A stretch of DNA of 64,000 nucleotides, from assembly GCA_963728155.1 (NCBI GenBank), contig CAVSJF010000004.1, positions 186,001-250,000 on the forward strand, written 5' to 3'. Source of the stretch: JACVRW01 sp963728155. GTDB lineage: Bacteria; Actinomycetota; Thermoleophilia; Solirubrobacterales; Thermoleophilaceae. The translations under genes and the position numbers were made by a program. The notes under the pieces are model-generated. The model was not told the origin of the DNA, ran no database searches, and saw nothing but the letters and a program-made list of their open reading frames with translations. Of this stretch, positions 36,333 to 47,199 are shown in pieces. How positions within the stretch are numbered: the stretch's first letter is position 1; the number at the start of each line of letters is the position of its first letter.

Positions 36333-38145
36333 ATGAGCACCGCGATCGACCCCGCCCTGCAGTCCGCGTCCTGGGACCTCGAGCCGCTGGTCGAGAGCCG
36401 CGGCGCCGCCGGGGTCGAGGAGCTGCTGACCGAAGCGCGCGACCGCTCGGCCGCCTTTGCCGAGCGCCACCGCGGGCAGCGTGGCCGAGCTCGACGCCGC
36501 CGGCCTCGCCGACGCGATGCACGAGCTCGGCGCGATCCATGATCTCGCGGGCCGCGCGGGGTCCTACGCGATGCTGTTCTTCAGCCTCGACACGAGCGAC
36601 CCGCCGCGCGGCGCCCTGGTCCAGAAGGCGCGCGAGCTCGGGGCGGCGATCGAGACGCACCTCCTGTTCTTCGAGCTCGAGTGGAACCTGCTGGCCGAAG
36701 AGCAGGCGGAGGAGATGCTCGAGTCCGGGTCGCTCGACTTCTGCGCGCACTACCTGCGCACGCTGCGCCGCTACCGCCCGCATCAGCTCACCGAGCCCGA
36801 GGAGCGCATCGCCACCGAGCTCGACGTGAGCGGCGCGTCGGCCTTCCGGCGCCTGTTCACCGAGCAGGTCTCCTCCGTGGACGTTCAGCTCGGCGACGAT
36901 GGGGAGATCCCGCTGGAGGAGGCCCTGTCGCGCCTCCAGGATCCCGACCGGCAGGTGCGCGAGGAGGCCGCCCACGCCACCACCGCCGCGCTGCGACCCG
37001 GGCTGCGCACGCGCGCGTATGTGTTCAACACCCTTCTGGGCGACAAAGCCACCAAGGACCGCCTGCGCGACTACCCGCACTGGCTGGCCTCGCGCAATCT
37101 CGCCAACGAGGCCAGCGACGAATCCGTGCAGGCGCTGGTGGAGGCCGTGGTGGGCCGCTACGAGCTGGCGCGCCGCTGGTACCGGCTGAAGGCGCAGCTG
37201 CTGGGCCTCGACCGGCTGGCCTACTGGGACCGGATGGCTCCGGTCACCGACACCGAGGACCACATCCCCTACGACGAGGCGCAGGAGATCGTTCTCGACT
37301 GCTACTCCACCTTCTCGCCCGAGCTGGGCGAGGCCGCCGGGTCCTTCTTCGCCGACGGCTACATCGACGCGCCCCCGCGCCCGGGCAAGCGCGGCGGGGC
37401 CTTCTGCGCCTACACCGTCCCCTCGCGGCACCCCTATGTCCTGCTCAACTACACCTCGCGCCCCTACGACGTGCTCACGCTCGCACACGAGCTCGGACAC
37501 GGCGTGCACGCATCGCTGGCCAGCCCACAGGGCATCTTCCAGTTCACCGGTTCCCTGACCATGGCGGAGACCGCCTCCATCTTCGGCGAGACGATCGTGC
37601 TGGAGAGGCTGCTGGAGCGCGCGCCCGGGCCGGCCGAGCGGCTTTCGCTGCTGGCGGGATCGCTCGACGGCGCGGTGGGCGCGGTATTTCGCCAGATCGC
37701 CATGAACCGTTTCGAGCACGCGATGCACCTGGCCCGGCGCGAGTCCGGCGAGCTGGCGCCGGAGCGCTTCGGCGAGCTGTGGCTCGAGACGCAGGCCGAC
37801 CTCCTGGGCGACGCCGTCGAGCTGCACGACGACTACGCGCTCTGGTGGTCCTACGTCCCCCACTTCGTCGACACGCCCGGCTACGTCTACGCCTACGCGT
37901 ACGGACATCTGCTGGCGCTGTCGGTCTACCGCCGCTACGAGGAGGCGGGCGAGGGCTTCGTCTCGTCGTACCTGGACCTGCTGCGCGCCGGCGGGTCGCT
38001 GCCACCCGAGGAGCTCGGCCGGATCGTGGGCGTCGACCTCGGCGACCCGGGCTTCTGGGGCGCGGGGCTCGATCTGATCGAGCGCCAGCTCGACGCGGCC
38101 GAGGAAGCGGCCCGGGAGGCCGGCAGGGTCGGCGCCCGGCCGTGA
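36333..38145 (+). CDS. pepF: Oligoendopeptidase F, M3 metallopeptidase (one frameshift)
   Basis: From ATG at 36333: SWDLEPLVESRGAAGVEELL is the usual M3B start. A shift near 36475 follows, then the frame is open to 38145. The zinc site is HELGH in LTLAHELGHGVHA with the downstream glutamate in MAETASIFGE. The family C-terminus is seen as DTPGYVYAYAYGHLLALSVY. About 603 residues in total, the normal length. It cleaves short peptides in the cytoplasm. The stop overlaps the methyltransferase GTG by 4 bp. Confidence 0.92.
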
Positions 38146-38762
38146 TCGTCGACGCGGTCGAGGAGCGCATCGCCCTGCCCGTGGGCGAGATCGCTGTCAC
38201 CCGCCCCCGCGATGCCGAGGCGCTGCTCACCGAGGAGGGCTTCGAGCGCGAGGAGTTCCTCCCCTACTGGGCCGAGCTGTGGTCGAGCTCGATCGCCCTC
38301 GCCCACGACCTCTCCCGCCGTTCGCTGCGCGGCGCGCGGGTGCTGGAGCTGGGCTGTGGGCTGGGCCTGCCCAGCATCGCGGCCGCGCTCGCGGGCGGGC
38401 GGGTGCTGGCCACCGACTGGTCGCCCGACGCGGTGGGCGCGGCGGCCGAGAACGCGCAGCGCAACGGCGTGGAGCTGGAGACCGCGGTGGTCGGCTGGGG
38501 CCTGCCCGAGCCGATCGTCGAGCGCGCGCCCTGGCGATTCGTGGTCGCCTCGGATGTGCTCTACGAGCGCCGCAACGTGACCCAGTTGCTCGAGCTGCTG
38601 CCCCGTCTGGTGGATCAGACCGGCGAGGTGCTGATCGCCGATCCCCAGCGCGCTCTGGCGGCGAGCTTCCTGGAGCGCGCGGAGCGCGACTGGCACGTGC
38701 GCACCACCGGGAGCGTGCGCTCGGAGCGAGCGCGTATCCATCACCTGCGCCGCCGGGGATAG
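38142..38762 (+). CDS. Class I SAM-dependent methyltransferase
   Basis: 206 residues from GTG at 38142 (GTGA overlap). The SAM-binding motif I is VLELGCGLGLPSIAAAL, with ATDWSPDAV as the acidic loop and ASDVLYER as motif IV. It resembles the Methyltransf_16 / nicotinamide N-methyltransferase-like group, many of which methylate protein lysines, but the substrate is not readable. It is translationally coupled to oligoendopeptidase F. Confidence 0.88.
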   Translation: MIVDAVEERIALPVGEIAVTRPRDAEALLTEEGFEREEFLPYWAELWSSSIALAHDLSRRSLRGARVLELGCGLGLPSIAAALAGGRVLATDWSPDAVGAAAENAQRNGVELETAVVGWGLPEPIVERAPWRFVVASDVLYERRNVTQLLELLPRLVDQTGEVLIADPQRALAASFLERAERDWHVRTTGSVRSERARIHHLRRRG

Positions 38763-38775
38763 AGCGAAGGTCCAG

Positions 38776-40089
38776 TCAGCGGGGAAGCTCGGCCAGCGTC
38801 GCGTAGAGCTCGCGTGCGGCCGCCTCCCCCAGGCGCAGGCTCTCCAGCCGATAGCTCTCGTTGGGCGCGTGGAAGGCGTCCGCGGGAAGGGCGAAGCCGC
38901 TGACGATGGTGGCCATCCCGCGGTCGGCCAGCACGGCCAGCAGCGGCAGCGTTCCGCCCAGGCGCACGAAGGTGGGCGGGCGCCCGCAGGCGCGGCCGAT
39001 CGCCTCTGCGCCCAGCTGCAGGGCGGGATGCGAGGTGTCGAAGAAGGCCGGGTCGGCCAGCTCGGTCTCGATCGCGACCTCGGCCGCCGGGTGGGCCGCC
39101 TCGCGCAGCAGGCGCTCGAGCTCGGCGCCGATCGCGGCGGCGCTCTGCCCCGGCGCCAGGCGCACGCTCACGTGGGCGCGGGCCACCGCGGGCACGATCG
39201 TGCGCGGCTCGCCCACGCTGATCATGTTCACGTCGACCGAGGTGAGGGCGCCGGTGCGCTCGTAGAACTCCGCGGCAGCCTCGGGGGACACCGGCTGTGC
39301 GCCCACCTGGGCGATCTCGCGCGCACCGGCGGGTAGCGCCTCCCAGGACTCCACCTCCTGCGGCGTCGGGGCCTTCACTCCGGCGCTCAGCTCGGCTCGC
39401 GCCCGGCCCTCGGAATCGGGCGCCACCGCGTCGAGCATGCGTATGAGCACGTGCGCGGCGTTGGGCACCGCCCCGCCGTAGAAGCCGGAATGCAGATCGC
39501 GCTCGGCCACCCGCACCTCGATGCCGGCCTGGGCGAGCCCGCGGCTGGCCGAGGAGACCGCGGGCGTGGTCTCGTCGACCATCACGGAGTCGAACACGAT
39601 CGCGCAGTCGGCCTCGTCCTCGCCCTGCTGTAGGCGCTCGAGCACCGAGCGGCTGCCCACCTCCTCCTCCCCCTCGATGAGAAAGCGCACGTGCACGGGC
39701 AGCTCGCCCGCGCGCGCGAGCTCGCAGGCCACGTGCAGGAGGGGCAGGAAGTTGCCCTTGTCGTCGGCCGCGCCGCGCGCGTAGAGGCGCCCGTCGCGCT
39801 CGGTCGGCTCGAACGGCGGGCTGTCCCAGGCCTCCTCCGGGCCGGCCGCCTGGACGTCGTAGTGGCCGTAGGCCAGCACGGTGGGCGCGTCGGCGCGCGA
39901 GCAGCGCAGCTCGCCCACGGCCATCGGGTGGCCGCCGCCGACCGTCACCTGCTCGGCGCGGCCGCCGGCTCGCTCGATGCGCTCGCACGCCCAGCCGCAG
40001 GCCTCCGCGAGCGCCGCGGCGTCGCCGCCGCCGGTGGACACCGACGGTATGCGCAGCCAGTCCTCGAGCTCTTCACGCAGGGTGGCCAC
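38776..40089 (-). CDS. M20-family dipeptidase
   Basis: 437 residues with an ATG start. Zinc-binding motifs are AYGHYDVQ, RGAADDKGN, IEGEEEVGS and the dimer-domain DLHSGFYGG. This is the CNDP-dipeptidase-like M20 arrangement, in which the enzymes hydrolyse dipeptides in the cytoplasm. It starts 40 bp from the divergent MFS gene. It is distinct from the carboxypeptidase-G2-like M20 protein at 9730. Confidence 0.92.
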   Translation of the reverse strand: MATLREELEDWLRIPSVSTGGGDAAALAEACGWACERIERAGGRAEQVTVGGGHPMAVGELRCSRADAPTVLAYGHYDVQAAGPEEAWDSPPFEPTERDGRLYARGAADDKGNFLPLLHVACELARAGELPVHVRFLIEGEEEVGSRSVLERLQQGEDEADCAIVFDSVMVDETTPAVSSASRGLAQAGIEVRVAERDLHSGFYGGAVPNAAHVLIRMLDAVAPDSEGRARAELSAGVKAPTPQEVESWEALPAGAREIAQVGAQPVSPEAAAEFYERTGALTSVDVNMISVGEPRTIVPAVARAHVSVRLAPGQSAAAIGAELERLLREAAHPAAEVAIETELADPAFFDTSHPALQLGAEAIGRACGRPPTFVRLGGTLPLLAVLADRGMATIVSGFALPADAFHAPNESYRLESLRLGEAAARELYATLAELPR

Positions 40090-40129
40090 GGCGGATCAGT
40101 ATGACGCCGCTCGCGTAGCATCGCCGGGC

Positions 40130-41287
40130 GTGAGGCGGCTGTTCCTACTGGTGGCCGCGGTGGTGCTGGTGGACACCATGTTCTTCGCCGCCGTCGCGCC
40201 GCTGCTCCCCTACTACTCGGACGAGCTCGACCTGTCGAAGACGGCGGCCGGCGTGCTCACGGCCGCCTACCCGGCCGGTACCTTCGCGGGTGCTCTCCCG
40301 GGCGGCTGGCTGGCGGCGCGCTGGGGCGTCAAGCCCACCCTGCTCACCGGGCTGGCGCTGCTCGGGCTCACGAGCCTGGCCTTCGCGTTCGCCGGCAACA
40401 TCGTGATGCTCGACGTCGCGCGCTTCGTGCAGGGGATCGGCGGTGCGTGCATGTGGGCCGCGGGCATGACCTGGCTGGTGTCGGCCGCTCCCGCAGAGCG
40501 GCGCGGCGAGCTGATCGGCTCCGCGCTCGGGGCGGCCATCGTGGGCGTCCTGCTCGGCCCCGTGCTGGGCGGCGGCGCCACCGTCGTTGGGCCCGAGGTG
40601 GTGTTCAGCGGTGTGTCGGTGGTGGCCGCCGGCCTGGCCCTGTGTGCGTGGCGCACGCCCGGCGTGGCGCCCGCTCCCAGCCCGGGGGTGCCCGCGCTGC
40701 TGCGCGCCATGCGCCGCCGCGACGTCCTCGCCGGCTTCTGGCTGTTCACCCTGCCCGCCCTCTTCGGCGGAGTGATCGAGGTGCTGGCGCCGCTGCGCCT
40801 CGACGACCTCGGCGCGAGCGGCGCCGCGATCGGGGCGATCTTCCTGATCACCGCGGCGGGCGAGGCCGTCGTCAGCCCGATGGCCGGGCGCGTGTCCGAC
40901 CGTCGCGGGCGCCTGATGCCCATACGGGCCGGGCTCGCCGGCGCGACGGTGGCGGCCGTGGCGCTCCCGCTGCCCGGCACCACGGTGCTCCTGGGGGCGG
41001 TGATCTTCCTTACCTTCGCCGCCCTCGGGTGGTTCTGGGCGCCGGCCATGGCACTGGTCTCGGACGCCTCGGAGAGGGCCGGGCTCGACCTCGCCCTGGC
41101 GTTCTCCATCTCCAACCTGGCCTGGGCCCTCGGTCACCTGGTCGGCAGCGGGGCCGGCGGAGCGATCGCCGACCTCACCGTCGACGCCGTGCCCTACGGG
41201 ATGCTCGGGATCCTGTGCGCCGTCACGCTGGTGGGCGTGCTCTCGCTGGGCCGCGAGGCCCCGGCGCGCTCTGCGGCCGCGCGCTGA
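40130..41287 (+). CDS. MFS transporter
   Basis: 385 residues from GTG at 40130; a longer upstream frame is shadow sequence of the dipeptidase gene. About twelve hydrophobic helices are visible. The loop 2-3 signature GGWLAARWGVKPTLL and the equivalent in the second half, MAGRVSDRRGRLMPIR, are typical of drug:H+ antiporter-like major facilitator proteins. The substrate is unknown. Confidence 0.9.
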   Translation: MRRLFLLVAAVVLVDTMFFAAVAPLLPYYSDELDLSKTAAGVLTAAYPAGTFAGALPGGWLAARWGVKPTLLTGLALLGLTSLAFAFAGNIVMLDVARFVQGIGGACMWAAGMTWLVSAAPAERRGELIGSALGAAIVGVLLGPVLGGGATVVGPEVVFSGVSVVAAGLALCAWRTPGVAPAPSPGVPALLRAMRRRDVLAGFWLFTLPALFGGVIEVLAPLRLDDLGASGAAIGAIFLITAAGEAVVSPMAGRVSDRRGRLMPIRAGLAGATVAAVALPLPGTTVLLGAVIFLTFAALGWFWAPAMALVSDASERAGLDLALAFSISNLAWALGHLVGSGAGGAIADLTVDAVPYGMLGILCAVTLVGVLSLGREAPARSAAAR

Positions 41288-41294
41288 TCTCCGT

Positions 41295-41900
41295 CTACGG
41301 GCAGTTGGGCCAGGGCGCGTTGCCACTCTGGCGATACAGCTTGAGCGCCAGGCGGTCCTGCTCGGCCTCGGAGGCATCAGCGGGATCGCCCTCCCCGCCC
41401 AGACCGCGCCAGGTGCCGCGGCTGAACTGGTACTTGCCCCGGTAATCGCCACCCGGCGAGATGGCCCGGGGGTTACCGCCCGATTCGCATTCGGCGATGA
41501 GACGCAGGATGCGCGGAACCCGCACGTCGCTCCGCCGGGGGCTCCTGCCGCGGCGCACGGAGGTGCGCGCGAAGGGCGCGAGGCCGAGGGCGGCGCGCGT
41601 CTGCGGGCCGACCACCCCGTCTACCAGCAGGCCCTTGCGCCGCTGGAAGTGCTTGACCGCGCGTTCGGTCTGCGGGCCGAACACGCCGTCGGCGGGAACG
41701 CCGAGAGCGCGCTGGATGCTCCTGACGGCGGTCCCGCGGTCGCCGCGTTCGACCATGAGGTCCTCGGCGCTCGCGGCCTGGGCCGTACCGGCCACCACGC
41801 GGTCCGCCTCCGCGTTCTGGGTCATGCACGCCAGCGCCAGCGCGCTGAGAGTGGCGAGCGCGAACGGTTTGTAACGCACAGCATCGACGATCGATTGCAA
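41295..41900 (-). CDS. Secreted Rpf-like transglycosylase with peptidoglycan-binding domain
   Basis: 201 residues from ATG at 41900. The N-terminal ~33 residues form a signal peptide. Residues about 50-105 are a PG_binding_1 domain (GTAVRSIQRALGVPADGVFG and FQRRKGLLVDGVVGPQT). The last ~75 residues are a transglycosylase/resuscitation-promoting-factor domain (LIAECESGGNPRAIS, the catalytic Glu probably in AECESGG, then GKYQFSRGTWRGLGG). It would cut peptidoglycan glycan strands outside the cell. A c-di-AMP riboswitch lies in its leader, as for rpf genes in other Actinomycetota. Confidence 0.92.
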   Translation of the reverse strand: MQSIVDAVRYKPFALATLSALALACMTQNAEADRVVAGTAQAASAEDLMVERGDRGTAVRSIQRALGVPADGVFGPQTERAVKHFQRRKGLLVDGVVGPQTRAALGLAPFARTSVRRGRSPRRSDVRVPRILRLIAECESGGNPRAISPGGDYRGKYQFSRGTWRGLGGEGDPADASEAEQDRLALKLYRQSGNAPWPNCP

Positions 41901-41914
41901 CTTCCTGCCCCTTT

Positions 41915-42060
41915 CCGATGCCTACGAGGTGAGCTGACGGGCTCGCGCCGGAAAGTGGCGCTACGCGGCAAGGTTTGGGCCTGTCCGCGATTCGCCCCAG
42001 AAGCCTGAGCTTCGAGTGGGTCCCCCGCTCTCCGCCGCCGGGGCGACAGAGACTCGGCAA
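41915..42060 (-). ncRNA. c-di-AMP (ydaO-yuaA type) riboswitch
   Basis: Read on the minus strand, the leader of the Rpf-like gene contains AGAGCGGGGGACCCA, then GGGGCGAAT after a short hairpin. Near the gene comes GAGCCCGTCAGCTCACCTCG followed by TAGGC. These are the conserved blocks of the ydaO riboswitch in order and spacing. This class binds cyclic di-AMP and usually turns expression off at high c-di-AMP, and cell-wall hydrolase genes are its typical targets in Actinomycetota. The ends are approximate. Confidence 0.88.
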
Positions 42061-42156
42061 GTTTTTGGCAACTTTGAAGCCGTTATCCAAGCAGATCGCG
42101 CGCAGCGACTGTGCCTCAGTCGTGGTCAGTTATCGGGATGGCGTGTGTGGCTGGCG

Positions 42157-42424
42157 TTAGCGGGCCGTGCCGAGCAGGTCGGCGACGCAGGCGCGCACGA
42201 TGTCGAGAACTGCCACCGAACTGACGACTCACGCCAAGCGCGGGGTGCCAGCCGGTCGTCGACCACGCACGGGCGCTCCCGGGCTCCGCCGGCGCACGGA
42301 GCGGCGGCGGCTCGGGCGCCGCCGGCAGCGCGGGGCGTTCGGGCTCACGGCGGCGCAGCCAGATCGCGGCCGCGAAGACACCGAAGAAGAGCGGCGCGGC
42401 CCGGGCGAGCAGACGGAGCGGCAT
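42157..42424 (-). CDS. Small membrane-anchored Pro-rich protein (probable frameshifts)
   Basis: From ATG at 42424: a basic start and one hydrophobic helix (RAAPLFFGVFAAAIWLRRRE), then a Pro/Glu/Ala-rich segment to about residue 50. The uninterrupted frame then degenerates and runs to 42116. If one or two bases are miscalled, the protein would instead end with a coherent helix (VAVLDIVRACVADLLGTAR) at TAA 42157. I give that reading. No function is recognised. It is divergent from the SDR gene at 42466. Confidence 0.4.
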
Positions 42425-42465
42425 TGCGGGCAGCGTCGGCGCCCGGATGGGCTAGGCTCGCCGCC

Positions 42466-43215
42466 ATGGACCTCGGTCTGGAAGGCAGGGTGGCGCTCGT
42501 GACGGGAGCGTCCAGGGCATCGGCTTCGCCGTGGCGGCGGCGCTGTGCGCCGAGGGAGCGCAGGTGGCCGTGAGCTCGCGCTCGCGGGAGAACATCGAGG
42601 CGGCGGCGAGCGAGATGGGGGCTGCGGGCTCCTACGTTCACGACATGAGCGACCTCGATGGCGCGCCGGCGCTGCTGGAGCGGCGTCGAGGCCGACCTGG
42701 GCCCGCTGGCCGTGCTCGTGACCAACACCGGCGGCCCTCCGGGCGGCGACCCGCTCGAGTTCACCCGCGAGCAGTGGCAGGACGCCCACCGCGAGCTGAT
42801 GCTCGGCCCGATGGCGCTGATCGAGCGCGCGCTGCCGGGCATGCGCGAGCGCGGCTTCGGGCGCATCCTCAACATCTCCTCGTCGGCCGCCCGCGAGCCG
42901 ATCCCGGGGCTGATGCTCTCGAGCGCCCATCGCAGCGGGATGCTCGCCACCTTCCACACGATCGCCGGCAAGGTGGCCGCCGACGGCGTGACGCTCAACA
43001 CGATCCTGCCCGGGCGCATCGCCACCGACCGCCTCGAGCACCTCTACGGGTCGCTCGACGAGGCCGAGAAGGTGGCGCGCGACGAGGTGCCCGCGGCTCG
43101 CCTCGGCCAGGCCGAGGAGATCGCCGCCGCGGCGGCCTTCCTGTGCTCCGAGCCGGCGAGCTACGTGACCGCGCAGGCCCTGGCCGTGGACGGCGGGTTG
43201 ATGAAGGCCGCCTAG
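42466..43215 (+). CDS. Short-chain dehydrogenase/reductase family protein (two frameshifts)
   Basis: From ATG at 42466: LEGRVALVTGAS is the Rossmann start. A missing base near 42513 and an extra one near 42681 cancel, giving about 249 residues. The corrected product shows GIGFAVAAALCAEGAQVAVS, LVTNTGGPPGGDPLEFTREQ and ILNISSSAAREPIPGLML. It ends with the usual FLCSEPASYVTAQALAVDGG. The catalytic YxxxK is not present at the expected place (SSAHRSGM instead), as in a divergent SDR subgroup. It may bind NAD(P) but use another mechanism. Confidence 0.87.
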
Positions 43216-43227
43216 CCGGATCCAGGC

Positions 43228-43629
43228 TCAGGGGTCCAACAGCGCCGCGTTGTCGTTCCAGCGCTTGGTCTCGCACGCGTCGGTGCGGTTGAAGCGGGCG
43301 TCCACCTTCTCGCCGCGCAGCTCGCCGGTCACCCGGGCGGTGTCCGGGCCGCCGTAGATCTCCGCGCAGGCCACCGTGGCCGGCACCGGAGCGAGGCGCT
43401 TGACCGTGAGCTCGCCCAGGCTCCGGCACGTCGCGTTGCCCTCGCCGAGGCGCTCGCACACGATCCGCCTGCGCTCCGTGGGCCCGTCGGGGCCCTTGGG
43501 CTGCACGCTGACGGTGAGGCTCGCGCCCTGCGGCCCGGGGCAGGCGCGACCGCCTTCCGCGTCGTCCTCACTATCCGACCCGCAGGCCGCCAGAGCGAGG
43601 CAGGCGAAGATGGCGGCGGCCGGGCGCAT
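43228..43629 (-). CDS. Lipoprotein with subtilisin-inhibitor-like (SSI) domain
   Basis: 133 residues from ATG at 43629; an upstream in-frame GTG at 43662 overlaps lon and is less likely. The lipobox LAAC (about residues 13-16) predicts lipid anchoring at the outer membrane face. The mature part has about six cysteines and the order of the Streptomyces subtilisin inhibitor family: LTVSVQP near the start, ATCRSL, then ACAEIYGGPDTARVTGELRG and FNRTDACETKRW. It may block extracellular serine proteases. The similarity is judged by eye and moderate. It lies directly after lon. Confidence 0.65.
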   Translation of the reverse strand: MRPAAAIFACLALAACGSDSEDDAEGGRACPGPQGASLTVSVQPKGPDGPTERRRIVCERLGEGNATCRSLGELTVKRLAPVPATVACAEIYGGPDTARVTGELRGEKVDARFNRTDACETKRWNDNAALLDP

Positions 43630-43651
43630 ACCTCGTATACGCCCGGCCGCC
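43615..43651 (-). repeat. Strong stem-loop between lon and the lipoprotein gene
   Basis: A 17-bp stem (43615-43631 with 43635-43651, one mismatch) with a 3-base loop starts 7 bases after the lon stop and includes the lipoprotein start codon at 43629. There is no U tract. It could end lon transcription weakly or hide the start codon so that lipoprotein translation depends on ribosomes coming off lon. Confidence 0.65.
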
Positions 43652-43658
43652 AGGTTTG

Positions 43659-45952
<2,294 letters not shown>

Positions 45953-46038
45953 ATGGGGAGTCACCTACTTACGTTGGGTAAGGGGAAGTGTAGCGGTAGC
46001 TTTCCGCGTTCACCCATTCGATCCGGAGGTTGTGAGAG

Positions 46039-46458
46039 ATGCCGAAGAGAAAGGCCGACGCCCAGTGGGAAGGCTCGCTGAAGGGCGGCAAGGGCACGAT
46101 GCGGATGGCCAGTGGGTCCTATGAGGGCCCATTCTCCTTCGGGTCGCGCTTCGAGGAGGAGGAGGGCGCGAATCCCGAGGAGCTGATCGCCGCCGCGCAC
46201 GCGGGCTGCTTCTCGATGGCCTTCGCGAACGAGCTCACCGAGGCCGGGCACGAGCCGGAGTCGGTGGAGACCACCGCCACCGTCCACCTGGACGGCGTCG
46301 ACATCACCTCGATCGAATTGGACACCCGCGCTCGCGTGCCCGGTATCGAGGAGGACGAGTTCCAGCGCCTCGCCAACGGCGCCAAGGAGGGCTGCCCGGT
46401 CTCGAAGGCGCTGGGCGGGGTGGGCTCTATCGAGCTGAAGGCCGAGCTCACGCAGTAG
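46039..46458 (+). CDS. osmC: OsmC-family peroxiredoxin
   Basis: 139 residues from ATG at 46039, with GGAGGT eight bases upstream. The two reactive cysteines are C57 in HAGCFSMA and C119 in EGCPVSKAL, the arrangement of OsmC-type thiol peroxidases that detoxify organic hydroperoxides. ANPEELIAAAHAGCFSMAFA is the family core. It is divergent from lon and 11 bp before rpiA. Confidence 0.93.
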   Translation: MPKRKADAQWEGSLKGGKGTMRMASGSYEGPFSFGSRFEEEEGANPEELIAAAHAGCFSMAFANELTEAGHEPESVETTATVHLDGVDITSIELDTRARVPGIEEDEFQRLANGAKEGCPVSKALGGVGSIELKAELTQ

Positions 46459-46469
46459 TGGGCCACTAG

Positions 46470-47186
46470 GTGGACGCGTCGATCGAGCCCGCGGAGGTCG
46501 CGCGCACCGCGGCCGCCACGGCGGCGGCCGAGCTGGTCGAGCCGGGCATGACCATAGGCCTGGGCTCGGGCCGCGCGGTGTGGCGGCTGGTCGACCTGCT
46601 CGGCCCGCGTGTGGCCCCGGGCGGCGACCTGGCCGGGGCGGGGCTGCGGGCGGCCACGGCCTCGTCACTTACGGAGGCGCGCGCGGGCGAGCTGGGCATC
46701 GAGGTGATCGAGCTCGACGGCGCGGTGGAGCTCGACCTGGCGCTCGACGGCGCCGACGAGGTCGACCCCGAGCTGCGTCTGATCAAGGGCGGCGGTGGTG
46801 CGCTGCTGCGCGAGAAGATCGTGATATCGGCGGCGCGGCGCTTTGTGGTGGTGGCCGAGACACCCAAGAAGGTCGAGCGGCTCGGCCAGCACTTCCGCCT
46901 GCCGGTCGAGGTGGCGCGTTTTGCCTGGGCCGATACCCGGCGGCGCCTCGAGACCGTGCTGCCCGACGCGCTCCTGCGCACGTCCGCTGCGGGCGAGCCG
47001 TACCTGACCGACGAGGGACACTTCATCCTCGACTGCGCCCTTCCACCCGAGGCGGATCTCGACGGCCTCGGCCCCCGCCTCAAGCAGATCCCCGGCGTGG
47101 TCGAGCACGGCCTGTTCATCGGCCTGGCCGAGCGGGCGCTGCTCGGGCGCCCGGACGGCGGCGTGGAGCTGATCGAGCGCGCGTGA
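46470..47186 (+). CDS. rpiA: Ribose-5-phosphate isomerase A
   Basis: 238 residues from GTG at 46470. It interconverts ribose 5-phosphate and ribulose 5-phosphate in the pentose phosphate pathway. Signatures are GMTIGLGSGRAVWRLV (phosphate loop), LALDGADEVDPEL (catalytic Asp near 93-96) and the lysine/glutamate motif LIKGGGGALLREKI (K106, E114). No regulatory sequence is obvious. It follows osmC closely. Confidence 0.95.
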   Translation: MDASIEPAEVARTAAATAAAELVEPGMTIGLGSGRAVWRLVDLLGPRVAPGGDLAGAGLRAATASSLTEARAGELGIEVIELDGAVELDLALDGADEVDPELRLIKGGGGALLREKIVISAARRFVVVAETPKKVERLGQHFRLPVEVARFAWADTRRRLETVLPDALLRTSAAGEPYLTDEGHFILDCALPPEADLDGLGPRLKQIPGVVEHGLFIGLAERALLGRPDGGVELIERA

Positions 47187-47199
47187 TCGCCTGTGGGGC

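Noticed and set aside
42229..43041. A 270-codon minus-strand frame opposite the SDR gene
   Set aside because: Arg/Pro/Ser-rich shadow. Only the part before 42424 (a membrane helix and Pro-rich segment) looks protein-like and is annotated separately.
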